Below are positions 39,701-52,690 of a DNA stretch of 64,000 nucleotides, piece by piece. The stretch covers positions 21,177 through 85,176 of the forward strand of contig JBCFYV010002301.1 in NCBI GenBank assembly GCA_039000515.1. Direction: 5' to 3'. The notes under the pieces are model-generated. The model was not told the DNA's origin. It saw only the letters and a program-made list of their open reading frames with translations, and did no database searches. A program made the translations under genes and the position numbers. Each line of letters starts with the position of its first letter. Position 1 is the first letter of the stretch. This DNA is from Timema cristinae. Its lineage: Eukaryota; Arthropoda; Insecta; Phasmatodea; Timematidae.

Positions 39701-42700
39701 CAGAGTGATAGGTTCCACGGAACCACCTCAGTTAAAATGGATTTTATTAAATGCCCGTAATACAGCGCCATGAGATCAGTACGCTTATCTCCAAAGTACA
39801 AAGAAAACTGCCAAAAAGATGCTAGTTAATGGATGAAAACGATCACGAACAATTGCACGTCTACGTAGTATCAAGAGAGCGAGAGATTGTGTCCGACCGA
39901 TAAGGATACGGAAATTGACGAACAAGAAAACCACACAAAATGAATATTTGTAGAATAGAATTAGAGCAGGATTCTAAAATAAACCTATATTAAAAAGTAC
40001 GTTTATATTAGCATATTGTTCCAATAACTTTTCGCACTTACATTAAAAAAACAAAACTAGTATTATATTAAAAAAGGTGAATTCAAGTTCTAATAACTAG
40101 TAGTTAGTGGATTTGCATAAATATCTATTATTTCTTGACAACTTATTATATATAAGAGACGATGAATTAGTTTTGCATAATGCCAAATTCCACATGTGTT
40201 GAGGAACTGACAGATTCACAATTACAAAACACAATAATTAGTAGAGGTACACACAATGTAACAATGCTCCAGTCCAGCAGGGGGGTAACATGGCGGAACA
40301 AACATTTCATTTACATCATAATTTAATGTCGTGCGGGGTACCAGAGGCTGTGACTACCGTCGCCATAGGGACAATGGCATAATAGAAGTCATGTGTCAAC
40401 TAAAAGAAAAGGGGAGATTGTAATACCTCTACCTCACATGACAATCTGAGCCTAAATGTCAATATAATAGGCAGTCATCTATGTTCCGTCTTAATGCGCC
40501 TGTCAAACATCATACTTAGATAGCTTAACTAGCTATTCTAGATACAAGAGGAAGGTGAAATCATAAAGCCCTCTATAATATGGCGACTCTATCCACATAG
40601 GGAAAGGAAGACACGTAATATATTTTTGAGTGTGTGTGTGTGAGTTGTTGTGCCAGGATAGAATAAGGGGTCTAAACCAATTGACATGAGAAAGGCTAGT
40701 AATGTTTTAATCTGATGGAAAATTATATTTTGCTACTAACGTATAAATTTACAGATTAACTTGTCACAACCAATAGTTGATGAGAGTGAGAAAATTAGTT
40801 TAAAGGGTACGTAAATTAAACATGTATACCAGATACCAGACTCCTCTTCTGCTATTCACGAAGAATGAAAAAACGTGCAGAGCTCAGAGCATTTAAACAA
40901 ACTAGCGACAAGCATATAATAATAATAAAGTCCGGAAATGAAATTCAAGATTATCCAATTGTAGAAGCGACGACCAGATGGAGAGAAACAGCGTTTAATA
41001 GCTCTTCGATACGGTCAGAATATGGCCAATCTAATACACTACCCTCAGTTACACAAAGGGTAACAAGATGGTGAGCGCGGGTCCTTATGAGACAGAGCGA
41101 TCAATTAGAGATAAGATATACAACCATCGCTACAAGACCCTATTGATTTGACCGAAATCGAAGTAAAATGAGGCCAATTAATTATCATCGACCGAATCCG
41201 AAGAAAGGGTTGTTAACAAAAAGCGGCAAAAGCTCGCGAAATTTAATCCCCGAGTCAGCACGTTTACGACCCACATGTGGTGGCAACTGCTATACGGGAG
41301 TGTCTTCTCAATAGACGAAAGCAAAAAATGATTGGAAAGTGATCGTCAATGCACAATCATAAGGATCCAGAAATTGACCTCCCTAAAAAGGGGAAAGTGA
41401 ATAAGGACAGCAAGATTACACCAGGCAAATACAAATAGAGTTAAGTGAATCAGAATAGTGCAGGGATACATCCATATCAAAGGTGGAGTAAAAAAGTGCG
41501 AACTCATAGGGACCCCAACGGTGTTCATGTAACACTCAAATCGCGTTTTCCAATCGAGTACAAATGAGATAGTCTCAACCTAATCCTATACCCAGCGGCT
41601 ACTGATATATACATATAGAAAACAAGCCTCCCATCACACAAGGAACTATATGTGTGCAGTTAAAGTCACCCCCAAGAATAGATATCAGGAGAGGACGATA
41701 AGTGAAGGGCGGAAATTTTAATAGAGTGCACACATAGGCTCCTCTATTGAGAAACAAATTAAAACTGAATTCGACAATAAATAAAAACTGGAAGGAAGGA
41801 CTTAGATCAAGCAATACAGATAATACATTCTATAGGTAAAGGGATACATCTGACTAATAGTGCTGGATTACAATGAAGAGTAACAGATCATACAATAATT
41901 AATAGACTGATATTATATAAAAATATTGCTACGTTGCTTAAAGTAATACGTCTCACACCTCACTGCTAAATACACCAAAGAATAACGAAGAATGGCTTGT
42001 ACGGATTACGTATGATACATCTGACCATACGAAGCCAAATACGGGCTAGAGTCAAAGATTGAAGGCCGGAAGTGTGGATCTATACCAGCCAAACACAAAA
42101 ATATGGAAGGATTCAGGAAGATAATAAAAATTATTAAGAATTTAAATAAATTAAAAACCTACTACAAACAACACGAGACAATAAAAACCTCCTACAAAAT
42201 ATTCCATTGTAAGTAGCGAAAAAAAGATAACAACGACAAAAAAGTTATAAATTCGATGAAAAATTTAAATATAATACCTCAGCAAAAATCAATTTCACTA
42301 TACCTTTAAGAATAAAAATTAATTTTGAGAAGTCCCATTATTTACAATAGACCGCTACGTTAATAGTAAAAACATGCCTTTTCCATAGTCTCATCAGGAT
42401 AACCAATCTCGCAATTCAAGGGATGAGGCTAAAAAAACGGAACTCTATTCTTGATAAGAAAGAGACTGGATAGTCTAATAACCCATAGATATTGTACAGC
42501 AGCGCTTAATAAGGCCTCTTCGACGCTTTTAATAAAATAAAAATATTATTTCAGAACAAGGATACTCTATCGACTGGTCCTAAAATACTTCCAGGCAACC
42601 ATAGGGACTCGACACTTAGCAGCAACATACTAAACATGTTCCGCAAAACTAATCATAAAAAAACACAACGTTAACCACCACCTCCAGGTAAGAGCGCCGC

Positions 42701-44620
42701 AGAAAGGTGGGCTAATGTGAGACGCATCAACAAATACGCCGAGCCCAAATGTTGTTTTAAATGACCAGAAAAAGACCCGATAGCGGCACCGGAGGAGTAG
42801 TGACATGTTTATTCACCGATGAGCGAGCTTTCGCGCGGTAGGATTGTTATACCCCGACGCGAGGACTCGCGTTGTGTTCCACACGAGGTGGGAGGCTCGG
42901 GGGGTATACACATCGAAAGACGAGCGTCTACCCTTCGAGAAAGGGTTATAAGGGCGTGGATGGAAGAGATCAAGTATTAGTGGTTGATCGTAGTCTCTTG
43001 GCACTCCATTAAAATTAGCGCAACAGAAGTGTGGTACGCAGCGCAATCCAAACATAAGAATTGCTAACGAGAAAGAGAACACAAATATAGAGACACATAG
43101 ACGCAATGTTTGGACTCCTTAAGCATATTAACTGCAGAGAGGGCATGGAACGAAGTATGGCAAGACAAGAGTTTATACTATTTGATATGCATGACAAATT
43201 ACCGGCTATATGAAGTTGCGAAATCGAATAATGAAAAAAATAGGTACAGGTAGCAAAATTGACCAATTGACATTACGAAATATTCCTAAATATGGCGTGC
43301 AAACGCTTGTGAGACATTACATAGATAATCTACTAATTAACTAAAAATTCTTCCTTTAATTTCGAGATTCGTAATCTCTCGCAGGAACTTTAACATTCAT
43401 CTCTAACCTACCATTTGAAGAGACATGAAGCCATAAGGACAACCGAGACACAAGAAGCGAAGCAGACCCAGTATAGCAGTATAGAACAAAACATTATTTA
43501 CAAGAGAGACAATACGAAACTATAAGAGTGTTAATACAGTGAGACCACACTGTACCCACAATACCGCACCAGGTATTTAGACGTTACCACGCGCGGCTAT
43601 AGATGCAAATGTCGCGCAAATCGGAAAAGAGGCCGCAAATTCATGAGCACTTAAGAAACAGCGCCGAGTGACAAGTATAGGAGACAAATACGACAAAGGC
43701 CAATGACTACCAATATGAACACCTATAGCTATGGAAGCGCCATGCTCGGCAACCATCACTTATCAGAATGGTAGGAATAAGAATCGGGTAATGTAGAGGA
43801 TATACGATATCCGTCTTACTAATTTCCTTGACACTCAGTACACATATTTGGTACTAATACGGTAGACACTCAGGTGCATAGAAGAGAATGCAGAGAAAAA
43901 AAAGAGGGAATGCAATCCTACACACGATATCCTCAATGATCCATACGCAGTTCGAGTTCATAACAAGTGACCACATCCCTTGCAAAACATTGAGGAACCT
44001 GTGAGAGTCCAACCTCTAACAACGTATATGAACATAGTAATTGCCTCAAAACGGTAATTTAGAGATTGCCATACTTTTGAGGACTGATAATACTGTTATT
44101 AGTTTTAATTCTATTGTATAAGTGCCAATATCACGCATGTTCTTTCTAGTGATAACGTAAACAGACATGATGCCATAGCACACATTTCTCAATCTCAATT
44201 ATCGAAGATAATTCTGGAGCATTACTGACATCGCATTAAGACATATTCGTTTTCAACTCACTACGCTGAAACATTTCTACCACTAATGTAGACGGGCTAC
44301 GTGAGAAGACATAAAAATCAGAGCTAATTAAATCTCAACTGAGACTTTAACATGTTAAAATAAGAAGAGACATAGATCAAAAGCAGACCTACTATCTCCG
44401 TTAAATCACGATCATATAATCAGTAATACGACCACCTGTATGAGGGGCCTAACGGCAGATGGAGATTGCCAGACGGTGTGGCAGTACATTTGACTGAGCG
44501 GACAGTTGACGGTTCAGCGAGGTGACAATGAGGTGGCCAATTAGCCCTTTTTTGGGGACAAACACTAGTCACAAAGTACTACGGATCGTAGACCCAATGG
44601 TGATGGCCAAGTTGGTTGCT
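36733..44620 (-). mobile_element. I-clade LINE copy D (noisy), near full length and mosaic
   Basis: Begins with a degraded ATT tail and the GGCCC/GGGCC hairpin. RNase H lies at about 37.2-38.5 kb, RT 38.5-40.3 kb, endonuclease 40.3-42.1 kb, ORF1 42.5-44.5 kb, and the start of the 5' leader at about 44.6 kb. The 3' third follows copy C; from about 38,030 diagnostic bases follow copy B. All coding frames are destroyed by indels that are probably sequencing errors, so coding capacity cannot be judged. Confidence 0.75.
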
Positions 44621-44765
44621 AGCCTAACAGTGAGACGCCTGTTAGACTGAACCGCTCCGTGGCGGGAAAACGCGGGGGCCGGGACAGTGCTCTCTAGCAC
44701 AACAACGAACGGGATGGGAGGAGGAAAGGGGGTGGGCGGGAGAGGAGAGAGATGTGGGTGTGTTC
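44621..44765. other. Axis of the large inverted repeat
   Basis: Sequence leaves the LINE 5' leader of copy D in one direction and re-enters the same leader in the other (TAACAGGGC near 44,778). About 100-150 bases between the arms, G-rich, are not assigned. Confidence 0.7.
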
Positions 44766-47700
44766 CTGCCGGGGAGGTGTAACAGGGCGGCTCGTAGTGA
44801 GGTAGAACCAGCACGTTGGATCAGTCCCAGGGTGGCTACGGATCGGCGAGTATTGTGCAGGTGATGTCCCGCTAAAAGAAAGGGGCATTTGGCTCACGCT
44901 CCATTGTCACCGCAGACACCACACGTGTTGCCGCGTAGCAGCGTAGCTGCCGACACCCGGCGCTGGCAACTCACTGCTCGCCGCTCGAGCAGGCCGATGT
45001 AATGATGAAGAGACCGGAAACGGGTAAGGGGCGGGCGAACCAGGACCCGGCTTTAAGCAGAGGTAAGTCTCAGGGAGGAGTGGTGAGGCGCCCAGGGCCG
45101 CGCGGGCTGTCCGTTGGTAGAAGGTATCGAGAGGAGGAATAGCGAAGGAGTCGTTATAATGCGTGCCTGGGCGAGGTGAAGGGGGGGGGGGGCCGCATGG
45201 TATGGTATTGTGGGGGGTGGGGGGGTGGGGGGGGGGGGGGGGGGGGGGGGGGTTGTTTTGGTGGTGTTGTGGTGTGTGTTTCCGTCGAGCGAGAGTGATA
45301 AATGTTGGCAGGCAGGAAGTCGTTGACGTATCAATGGTAAGAAAGACTGCGGGTGATGGGCACTATAATAGATACAGAAGTGCTATAGATCAGATATTCA
45401 GTCCTCAAAGAGTAAGGTGGCAATCTCTAGGAAATGACGGGCGTTGAGCGGGGGAGAGGTATAGAGGCGTCTCATATTACCGGTGAAGGTGGAAGCTGCT
45501 TCACAGGTTCTCTCAATGGTGTGTAAGGTAGTGGTGTCACTGGGTGTGTATGAGGCGGTGGCGACTGGCGTAGGGCATGTGAGGAGGGTGGGGATGGGTA
45601 TGGGTCGGGATGTGTTGGGGAGGGGGTGGGGGGGGATCTGGTGAGGTGGCTGTTGGCGGCCCGTCAGGGCAGTGGGTGCGGAGCCGAGGTCCAACCGTGA
45701 TTGATTTGACCAAAAGAAGGAGAGCGAGGGCAGAGAAAAGAAGACGGAGTACGTAGGATCTCAAGGATGTAGGGGGGGTTGGCGTGAGTGTTGGGGGATG
45801 GGGGGTAGGATGAGGTTTGAGTAGGGTGTGTGTGTTTGGGCGACTCCTATGCCCTGTCCGAGGAGTCCGAGGCAGGCGGTTCGGCAGCGTGCTCAGGGTC
45901 TGCGGGCGCGTATGTCCCTAACATGTCGCGTAGGGCCCTGCGGCGCTTGTTTGCATGTGGCCAGAGAATTGTTGCATACGAAGCTGGCGATGCCGTGTAA
46001 GGCCGAACCTGGTTGGGCGGATTGGGTGGAGCAGGAGGGCTCGACGAAACACGCAGTGCGAAGTCTGGCCTAGGATACTGTCGTGCAAGTGCAAGGGTGG
46101 CCGCATTCGCGCCTGTCTGGCGGCCTTGGCAAGAAGTGGAAGGTAGTGAGGAAGTGAATGAGGTCGGCTGGGGGGGGGGAGGGGGATGTGAGGCGGGTAG
46201 TGGTTTGATTGACAATGGCCGGAGAAGAGGGGAGGAGGATGGGCGTCATGATGTCCGGCGAGGCAGGCGGATAAACAAAAAGGAGGAATACGGTATGTGG
46301 TCAGAGCGTGCCGTTGAGTTTAAGAACTGGTCATGATAGGGGCTCGTATTGTCAGTGCAAGATGATAAAGCGTGTGCGCCAAGCTGGCCATTGCGCAGTT
46401 AATATTCTAAGGAGGCGAACGAGGGAAAGGCGAGCGGCAGGGCCCGCGCCGGCCCCCCCCGCTATACGGGGCGGCCAGGGGGGGGGGGGTGGGGGGGGGG
46501 GGGGGGGGGGGGGGGGACGGGACACGCACCAAACCAGCACAAAGGGGGGTTAAAAAAATTGGAAGAAAAGCATATATGGGCGCCATTGGTCTCTTCTCGA
46601 GACGATCTATGGTTGATGGTCGCCGCGCCAGACTCGTGGCGCGCTGAATGTATAAAGGAGGCGCAAACCGCGCGCACAACGAGTCGTCTTTGCCGCCACG
46701 CGGAGTAACACGGGGAGCGTAGGAGAGGCTGCCTGGGTCGAGGAATCCGCCCGGGCGCGAGCTCCGGGAGCCTCGGGAAGTCAGCCGTCTCAGGAGCCTT
46801 GCGCGTCGGGAAGCCCGGCATGGCGGCGAGCGCCGCCTCGGAGAGACCCCCGCGGTGCCCGGGCGCTCGGGCATTAAAAACGGTAGGGGCGGCCGTTGAT
46901 GGAGGCCTCTGCATCAGATGTGGAGGAGAGGTACCACCTGCTTGGGCTTGTCCGGAGGTGGGGACGAGTTGGGTCGGAACAGTTTGAGGGCGCTCTAAGT
47001 CTGAGTCGCCACTGGTGCCAAAGAAGAAGGGACACAGGGCGAGAGACCGCCGAAGAAAATTTGTTTATTAAGAAAAGGCGTCGAAGGCCGTGAAAGCTCT
47101 TCGAAGGCAAGGATCAGAGCGTACGGCGAGTCTTCTCCTAGAATAGTAGGCGCGAAGGCCGATCTCCGAAGGCGAGAGGTAACAGAGAGACGTGGGAGAT
47201 GGCAAGAGGGCCGGAAGAGAGCCTGGCAACCAAATTTTGATTTCTTAAAGGATAGTGAAGATGGAGTTGGGGGGCGAGGATAGATTAAATTCATTACTAG
47301 TATAACGTTTAGTTTCGGCTACTACAATGGATATTTGGAGGGGTTTTATGGCTCGGTTTAGTGGAATAGAGGACTAATAATTTCTCGCTGGCATCCGTTC
47401 CGATATTGTGGTTTGCATGGGAGTACTGCCACGTCGCGCCAGAGGCAGACTAGCCGCTATGCTGTTTCCGTGGTACGATGTCGTATGGCGTGACGCGTAC
47501 AAGCCAGTCTCGATCGGGGGCTAGCGGAGTGTAGGTGCTAAACTTTGCAGCGTGAGCAATATATATAATAAGTACTATAAATATTGTATCTGATCTCGGC
47601 AAGTGATCGCTGTTCAGGAGTCTCCGGCTTCTCGAGTAGAGAGTAAGCAGTATGCTGGCATCTACCTTGCCCACCAAGGTGAGGGACGGTGTGTTCAAAG

Positions 47701-48262
47701 AGGAGCCAGGGATGAGGCGGCCTTCGTTTAAAGACAACTACCGCCGGCCTTATATATTCGTGGGGACTTGTTGGGTTGGGGGAGACGCGGCAACAACCTG
47801 GTGTGGGGGGTCTAATTGATACAGATCGCCCGCGATGGATGAGTGGTAGAGGAATCTTGTCTCGGGAAAACCTGGTTGAGTAGATGAACGACGGCGGGAC
47901 GCGCAGACTGGCCCCCGACTTTTGGCGCACGGCTTTTAATTGTGTAGTCGCATCTGCCATCGACCTAAGGGTTTGTTGTGTTGCCGCCGTATGGGTGGGC
48001 TCTATTTGAGCCGGCCGTGGATCGCTGCACTGTGTCCTTTGGAGTGGCCACTCGGATGCTATGTTGGCAGGGCGAGTCATCGTTTCCTCGCCATTTGTGC
48101 GTTTCGCTAATTGAGACCGCGGTGCCCGGTAAAGAGGCACGGGCACACTATGGTTGCTTAAGCGTGGCTGAACTGGGATAACATTTGCGCGAGCGTCGCC
48201 GGTGATTTGGGTATGGAGCGAAGGATGGTGGGTTGGAAAATTTTGTAAGAAGAGAGGGGGGT

Positions 48263-48296
<34 letters not shown>

Positions 48297-51200
48297 GGGG
48301 GGGGGGGGGGGGGGGGGGGGTTTTGGTGGGGGGGGGGGGGGGGTGTAAAAAAAGAAGAAGAAGCAACCCCTTCTCCGGACGACATGTGTTAATTGGATGT
48401 GCCGCATTGTTAACTTGGCGAAGCGGTCATGCAGTGGCGCGAGGATCTTCCGCTAAATCCTCGCTCAAACCCGGCTGCCGACCATGCCGGGATGGCCTGG
48501 TGGAACGGGAGGTGTAGATTGGGCCATTTCTGGACCGTCGAGAAGCGATTTAGGGGGCGTCTGTTATTCATCGCGTCGCCTACTGTGGATAATCTAGAAT
48601 CATTCGTCTGGAGTTAGTGCGTGTGGCTTCGAGGGCTCGCCGTATCATTCGTGAAAGCATAAGAGAGTCTTGGGTAGTGCAGTTTATAAGTACCTTTTGG
48701 GGACATTTTGCGCACTCCCACAACTAAGTTTGGGAGCAATTATTGCGTAATTATCGTAGTAGTCGATAAAGTATCGGAAGAGTTTGTTGGTTTTTTGGAA
48801 AAAAAATTCTGGAATTACGGTAATACGCTGCGCGGGCTGGATGTCAAAGTGGTACGCTTTGGTCTCCTCTCCTGTGGGAGTCGAGTGCAAATGGTTATTT
48901 GTTGCTCGTATGGTTGCGACCGCGCGTATTAGCGACTTGCGGGAGCTACGTCATATGGAGTTGTGTGTCAGCGCATAAGCGGGAAGGGCAGTGAGAGCGC
49001 CATTCTATGTGACTTGTGGTTCAGAGATTCAGGGGGAGGATTGAGTAAGAGTAAAGACAACTCAGCTCGCCTGTTACTTTAAGATGAACTGAGCCGTAGT
49101 GCCATGTCCAGGTTCGGGTAGCAGGCAGCTGGCCCTGGCCGTCGGCGAGGCGACATGTAAGTTTGGAAGATGGTTGTCGGCAGTTGACGGCCTGCCCTGG
49201 GAGACAGGGCGGATGGTCTGTGTGGGATGCCTCGTACAATATGTTTGGGAGATATCGTGCAGTTCCCAACACTTGTGGCGGCAAGCGAGAGGGCAAATTA
49301 GTGCGGCCTAATGGCGTTAATAAATGTGGGGTGCAAGGGAGAAAAGATTAGAACGCTTCAACTAGGTTATAGACAGGATAGCCTTAAGCGTAGAGTTGTG
49401 TATGCGGAAAGAAGAGTGTTAGTTGGAGTGAAACGATTAGTGATGGAAATTAGAAGCGATTAAGTATGGTGATGTGTAGAATCCGCGGGCGAAAGTCTAC
49501 TAGTCAAATAGTTCAATGTGGTTTTCGGCGCGCGAACCGATCTAGCGGGTGGGATCGATCATCGTGCCGGGTGCTGCGAGGACGCAGTTTGGTGGACGCC
49601 TTTGCGTCATAAACAGGGCATTGTTTTGTTTGGGGTAGTTGGTTTTGGTCTGTTTTGGGCAGTTTTCTTTGACTTGGAGAAGCTTAGGCAATACCGACAT
49701 GGCGGTACGGCATTTTTAAAAACCCTTTGTTAGACTGGGGTTGGCCGGTGGGAACGCGTGCCTGTTTTTATAGCGAATGTTTATGGGGTCAGATAGACAC
49801 TTCCGGTAAGGTAACAGAGTCAACAGCCTTAAGTCGCGATGGATTTATATTCAAGAAAATTGGGGGCGGCGTTAAGGAGGGGGGTGGGGGGAGGTGGGGG
49901 GGGGGGGGGTGGTGGGGGGGGTGGGGCGCCCATGGCAGTATTTTAAGGCTGAGGTGGTTTTGTCGCCATTGGCAATAAAGTGGCAGTTGTGGGAGCAAAG
50001 TGAGCACGCTTTTCCTGTGCCGTTCATGGCCTTGGCTTTGTGATGAGCTACGGCAAGATTATTGTAGGTTGTGCGACGGCATCGGAGTCGCCAGCAGGCT
50101 GAAGGCGTGGCAGATGACGGCAACTCTCTTTCGAACAAGTCTATTGGGGTCGTGTGGGGGGGCATCGGGAGTAATGGCATTTCGCTCTGCTTGCAGGGCC
50201 AAGACTACTGTCGTTCCGTGACTTCCATAGATTACTGGGAAGTAAACAGTCCCAGTATTTGTTGAATTTGAATGCTGCGTTGTTTTAGCGCGTGGTCTCG
50301 GGAGACCGTAAGAGTTTGCTGGGACATTTATTTGATGTTTAAAGTTCAGACTGGGGCGATGGAGTCCCCACATCAAACGACGAAGCGATGTGGGCATAAA
50401 AGCACTCAGGACGCTGGCTAAAGTGGGTTAAGCGGTGCGTCGCTTGGGGGCGTGATAGGGAGAACTTGATGGGGCGGGCTGTATAGAGGGCGGCTTGGTG
50501 AAGATGCGAACTAGATTGAGCAGGTCAGGTTTGTGTATCATCAGCGAGGGACCGAGTTAGCGCGGTTGAAGATGCTTGGTATAGGTGATGCCACGCATGC
50601 TGGGCATAGGGGCGAACTGGCTAGCTGGTGCGATTTCGTACGCATTCGCAGTCGTCAGGTCAGTCTGTGGCCGACGCGCGTGTGAGGCGCGGCCTCTCTG
50701 GCTACCGGCTTCGCGGGCGTATCGTTCTGGCATCGTGCGGCGTTCAGAAACTTCAGCTGGGCAGCCGGAGGCAGTGTTGCGCTAGCGCGACCTGGTGTTC
50801 ATGCCCGGGCTAACCGTGTCTGTGTATGAAACCAAATGGCGTATTACAGAGGCCGGGTTGGGATGCGAGGATTGTGCTATGCGTATTCGACACGATGTGA
50901 TAGTCCTGGGCAAAAGGAGCTGATTCCCCGGGCGATTTTATTTTTTATTGAGGTGTACGCCAGGTCGAGTTTCTCCCGAGGAAGATTCCCAGCCTTCGAA
51001 TGGCCAATAGTGGATGGGTCTTGCGAAGTTCCGCTAAAGCGACCACGCGCCGCCGATGTATACATGAGAGGACGATTTAATGAGGTCTGGTCGCGTCGTC
51101 CATTGCCGCGCGTTCGCTTCGAGGGGGCTTTGAGGGCATCGTTATAGCGGATGCTGCGGCAAGTGGTGGGGCGTGTCGTGGGTATGCGGCATTTGTTGTG

Positions 51201-52690
51201 GAGGGGAGTGAACAATTTTAGAATTTGGTTGTGAGCGCTGGTGGAAGTGCCAGTGGGTGTTTATTTTGGAGTGCCTGGAGATTATACTCCAGTTTTTAAG
51301 ATCTCTGTGAGTTTTTGTGTATCGTAGGGTTTTTTTTGGGGAGGTGGTCAGGGCGGCGTCTTCTTGTTTCATCATCGGTGCGACGGATTCCATGGGTGCT
51401 TGGGGATGAGTGGTCATTTGTGGGCCAGGCGTCGGTGGGCTATGCGGTCGGTGGAAAGCCGTCGTCGTGCAGATGAGATTTCACGAAGGCAAATTTTAAA
51501 AATTGAGTTCGATTATAGTCACCGCGCGTCGCCTTTTGCTGGGGATTGCCTGGTGCACGCTGGTTCTTGGGCCAGGAAAAGTAACTTGGCGGAAGCCGGG
51601 GCGGCCTGGGGAGATAGGCAGCTGTCCCGGTATGCCAGCGCGGGAGGCTGAGTTTGGTGTCATGTTTTGGGGGGGGGGGGAGATTCTAAATGCTCTTTAT
51701 GTTCGGCAAGTGGAAGTCTTACGCATCGATGGACACTGAAAAAAAAAAATAATATTAGAATAAACTTGACGAGGACAGATTGGGTTCGGACCATGCTTCA
51801 GTAAGTCAAGCTGCGGTCCAGTCAGGAGCAGGGTGTTCGGCGATGGCGCCGCTGCTTTCGTATACGGAAGAGTCGTAAGAAGAGAGGAGGTCAGGTCGTG
51901 ACGAGACTCCGGCGTCGGGTCAGTAGGCTGCATTGACGGCTAATTGAGTTTTGGTACTAAGGAGGGGAACGAACTCTCACAGTGTGTGAGGTTATGTGAT
52001 AGCTGCGCACCTTAGTGTGGCATCACATTTGTGGTGAGGTTTCGCGAGGGATGGGGGAAACTAGGCCCCGTATCCGTCTGGGGGGCTCTTGTGATTATTG
52101 AAAGGGTGACACGTGTAGCGTTTTTTTAGTTGTATGGCGCGATAGTGCGGATGGAGTTTATTTGTTACGTCCGTTTGGTATACGCCATGGCGGATCTTGT
52201 TTGTAATGCGGCACGTTAGTGCACTTTTATGAATAGTTGGGCTGCTTTTGATAGATATCTCTTGATGAGAATGGGCTTTTAGCAGTTTTATTATATCATT
52301 TAAGGCGGATGTTGGTTTTGTCTTGTTAGACGGTATTATGCTATTTTAACAGGTGTGTTTGTCTTTTAACCGTGTTATAGTTTTTGAGGAGTATGTTTTG
52401 TGTTTGTCTTATTTGTGTGGTTTTTATTTTTTTTTATTTATTTTTATTGGAGGTGATAGCAACTTGTGTTTGTTTGTTTAGCAGTGGTATGCACTTTAGT
52501 TTGATACCATGAATCCATTTGATAGGGCAGCAGCCTATGGAGTGGTCTCGGGGGGTGGGGGGGGGGGGGGGGGGGTGGCGGATGGTGAATGATTTATCTC
52601 TTATCACCCTATGGGATTTTATGTAGTGGTTGTAATATATATTCAAGCCAGCTAATGACCTAATGTTCGATGGGGAGGAGCCTTTAAACG
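44766..52690 (+). repeat. Right-arm mirror of LINE D
   Basis: Plus-strand reading of the 5' leader, ORF1, ORF2 and 3' UTR of copy D. For example 47,460-47,750 matches the endonuclease start and 51,470-51,600 the RNase H region. The C-like/B-like mosaic switch is seen here too, near 51.3-51.5 kb. Heavily corrupted by G insertions and poly-G blocks. Confidence 0.75.
45181..52576. repeat. Poly-G blocks scattered through the right arm
   Basis: Long G runs with odd T at 45,181-45,252, 46,478-46,516, 48,256-48,343, 49,869-49,923, 51,669-51,682 and 52,548-52,576. No counterpart poly-C or poly-G exists at the mirrored places in the left arm or in copies A-C, so they look like base-calling artefacts. 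Confidence 0.8.

Noticed and set aside
40600..44500. Short reading frames in the left arm
   Set aside because: All fall in noisy LINE D sequence where frames are random.
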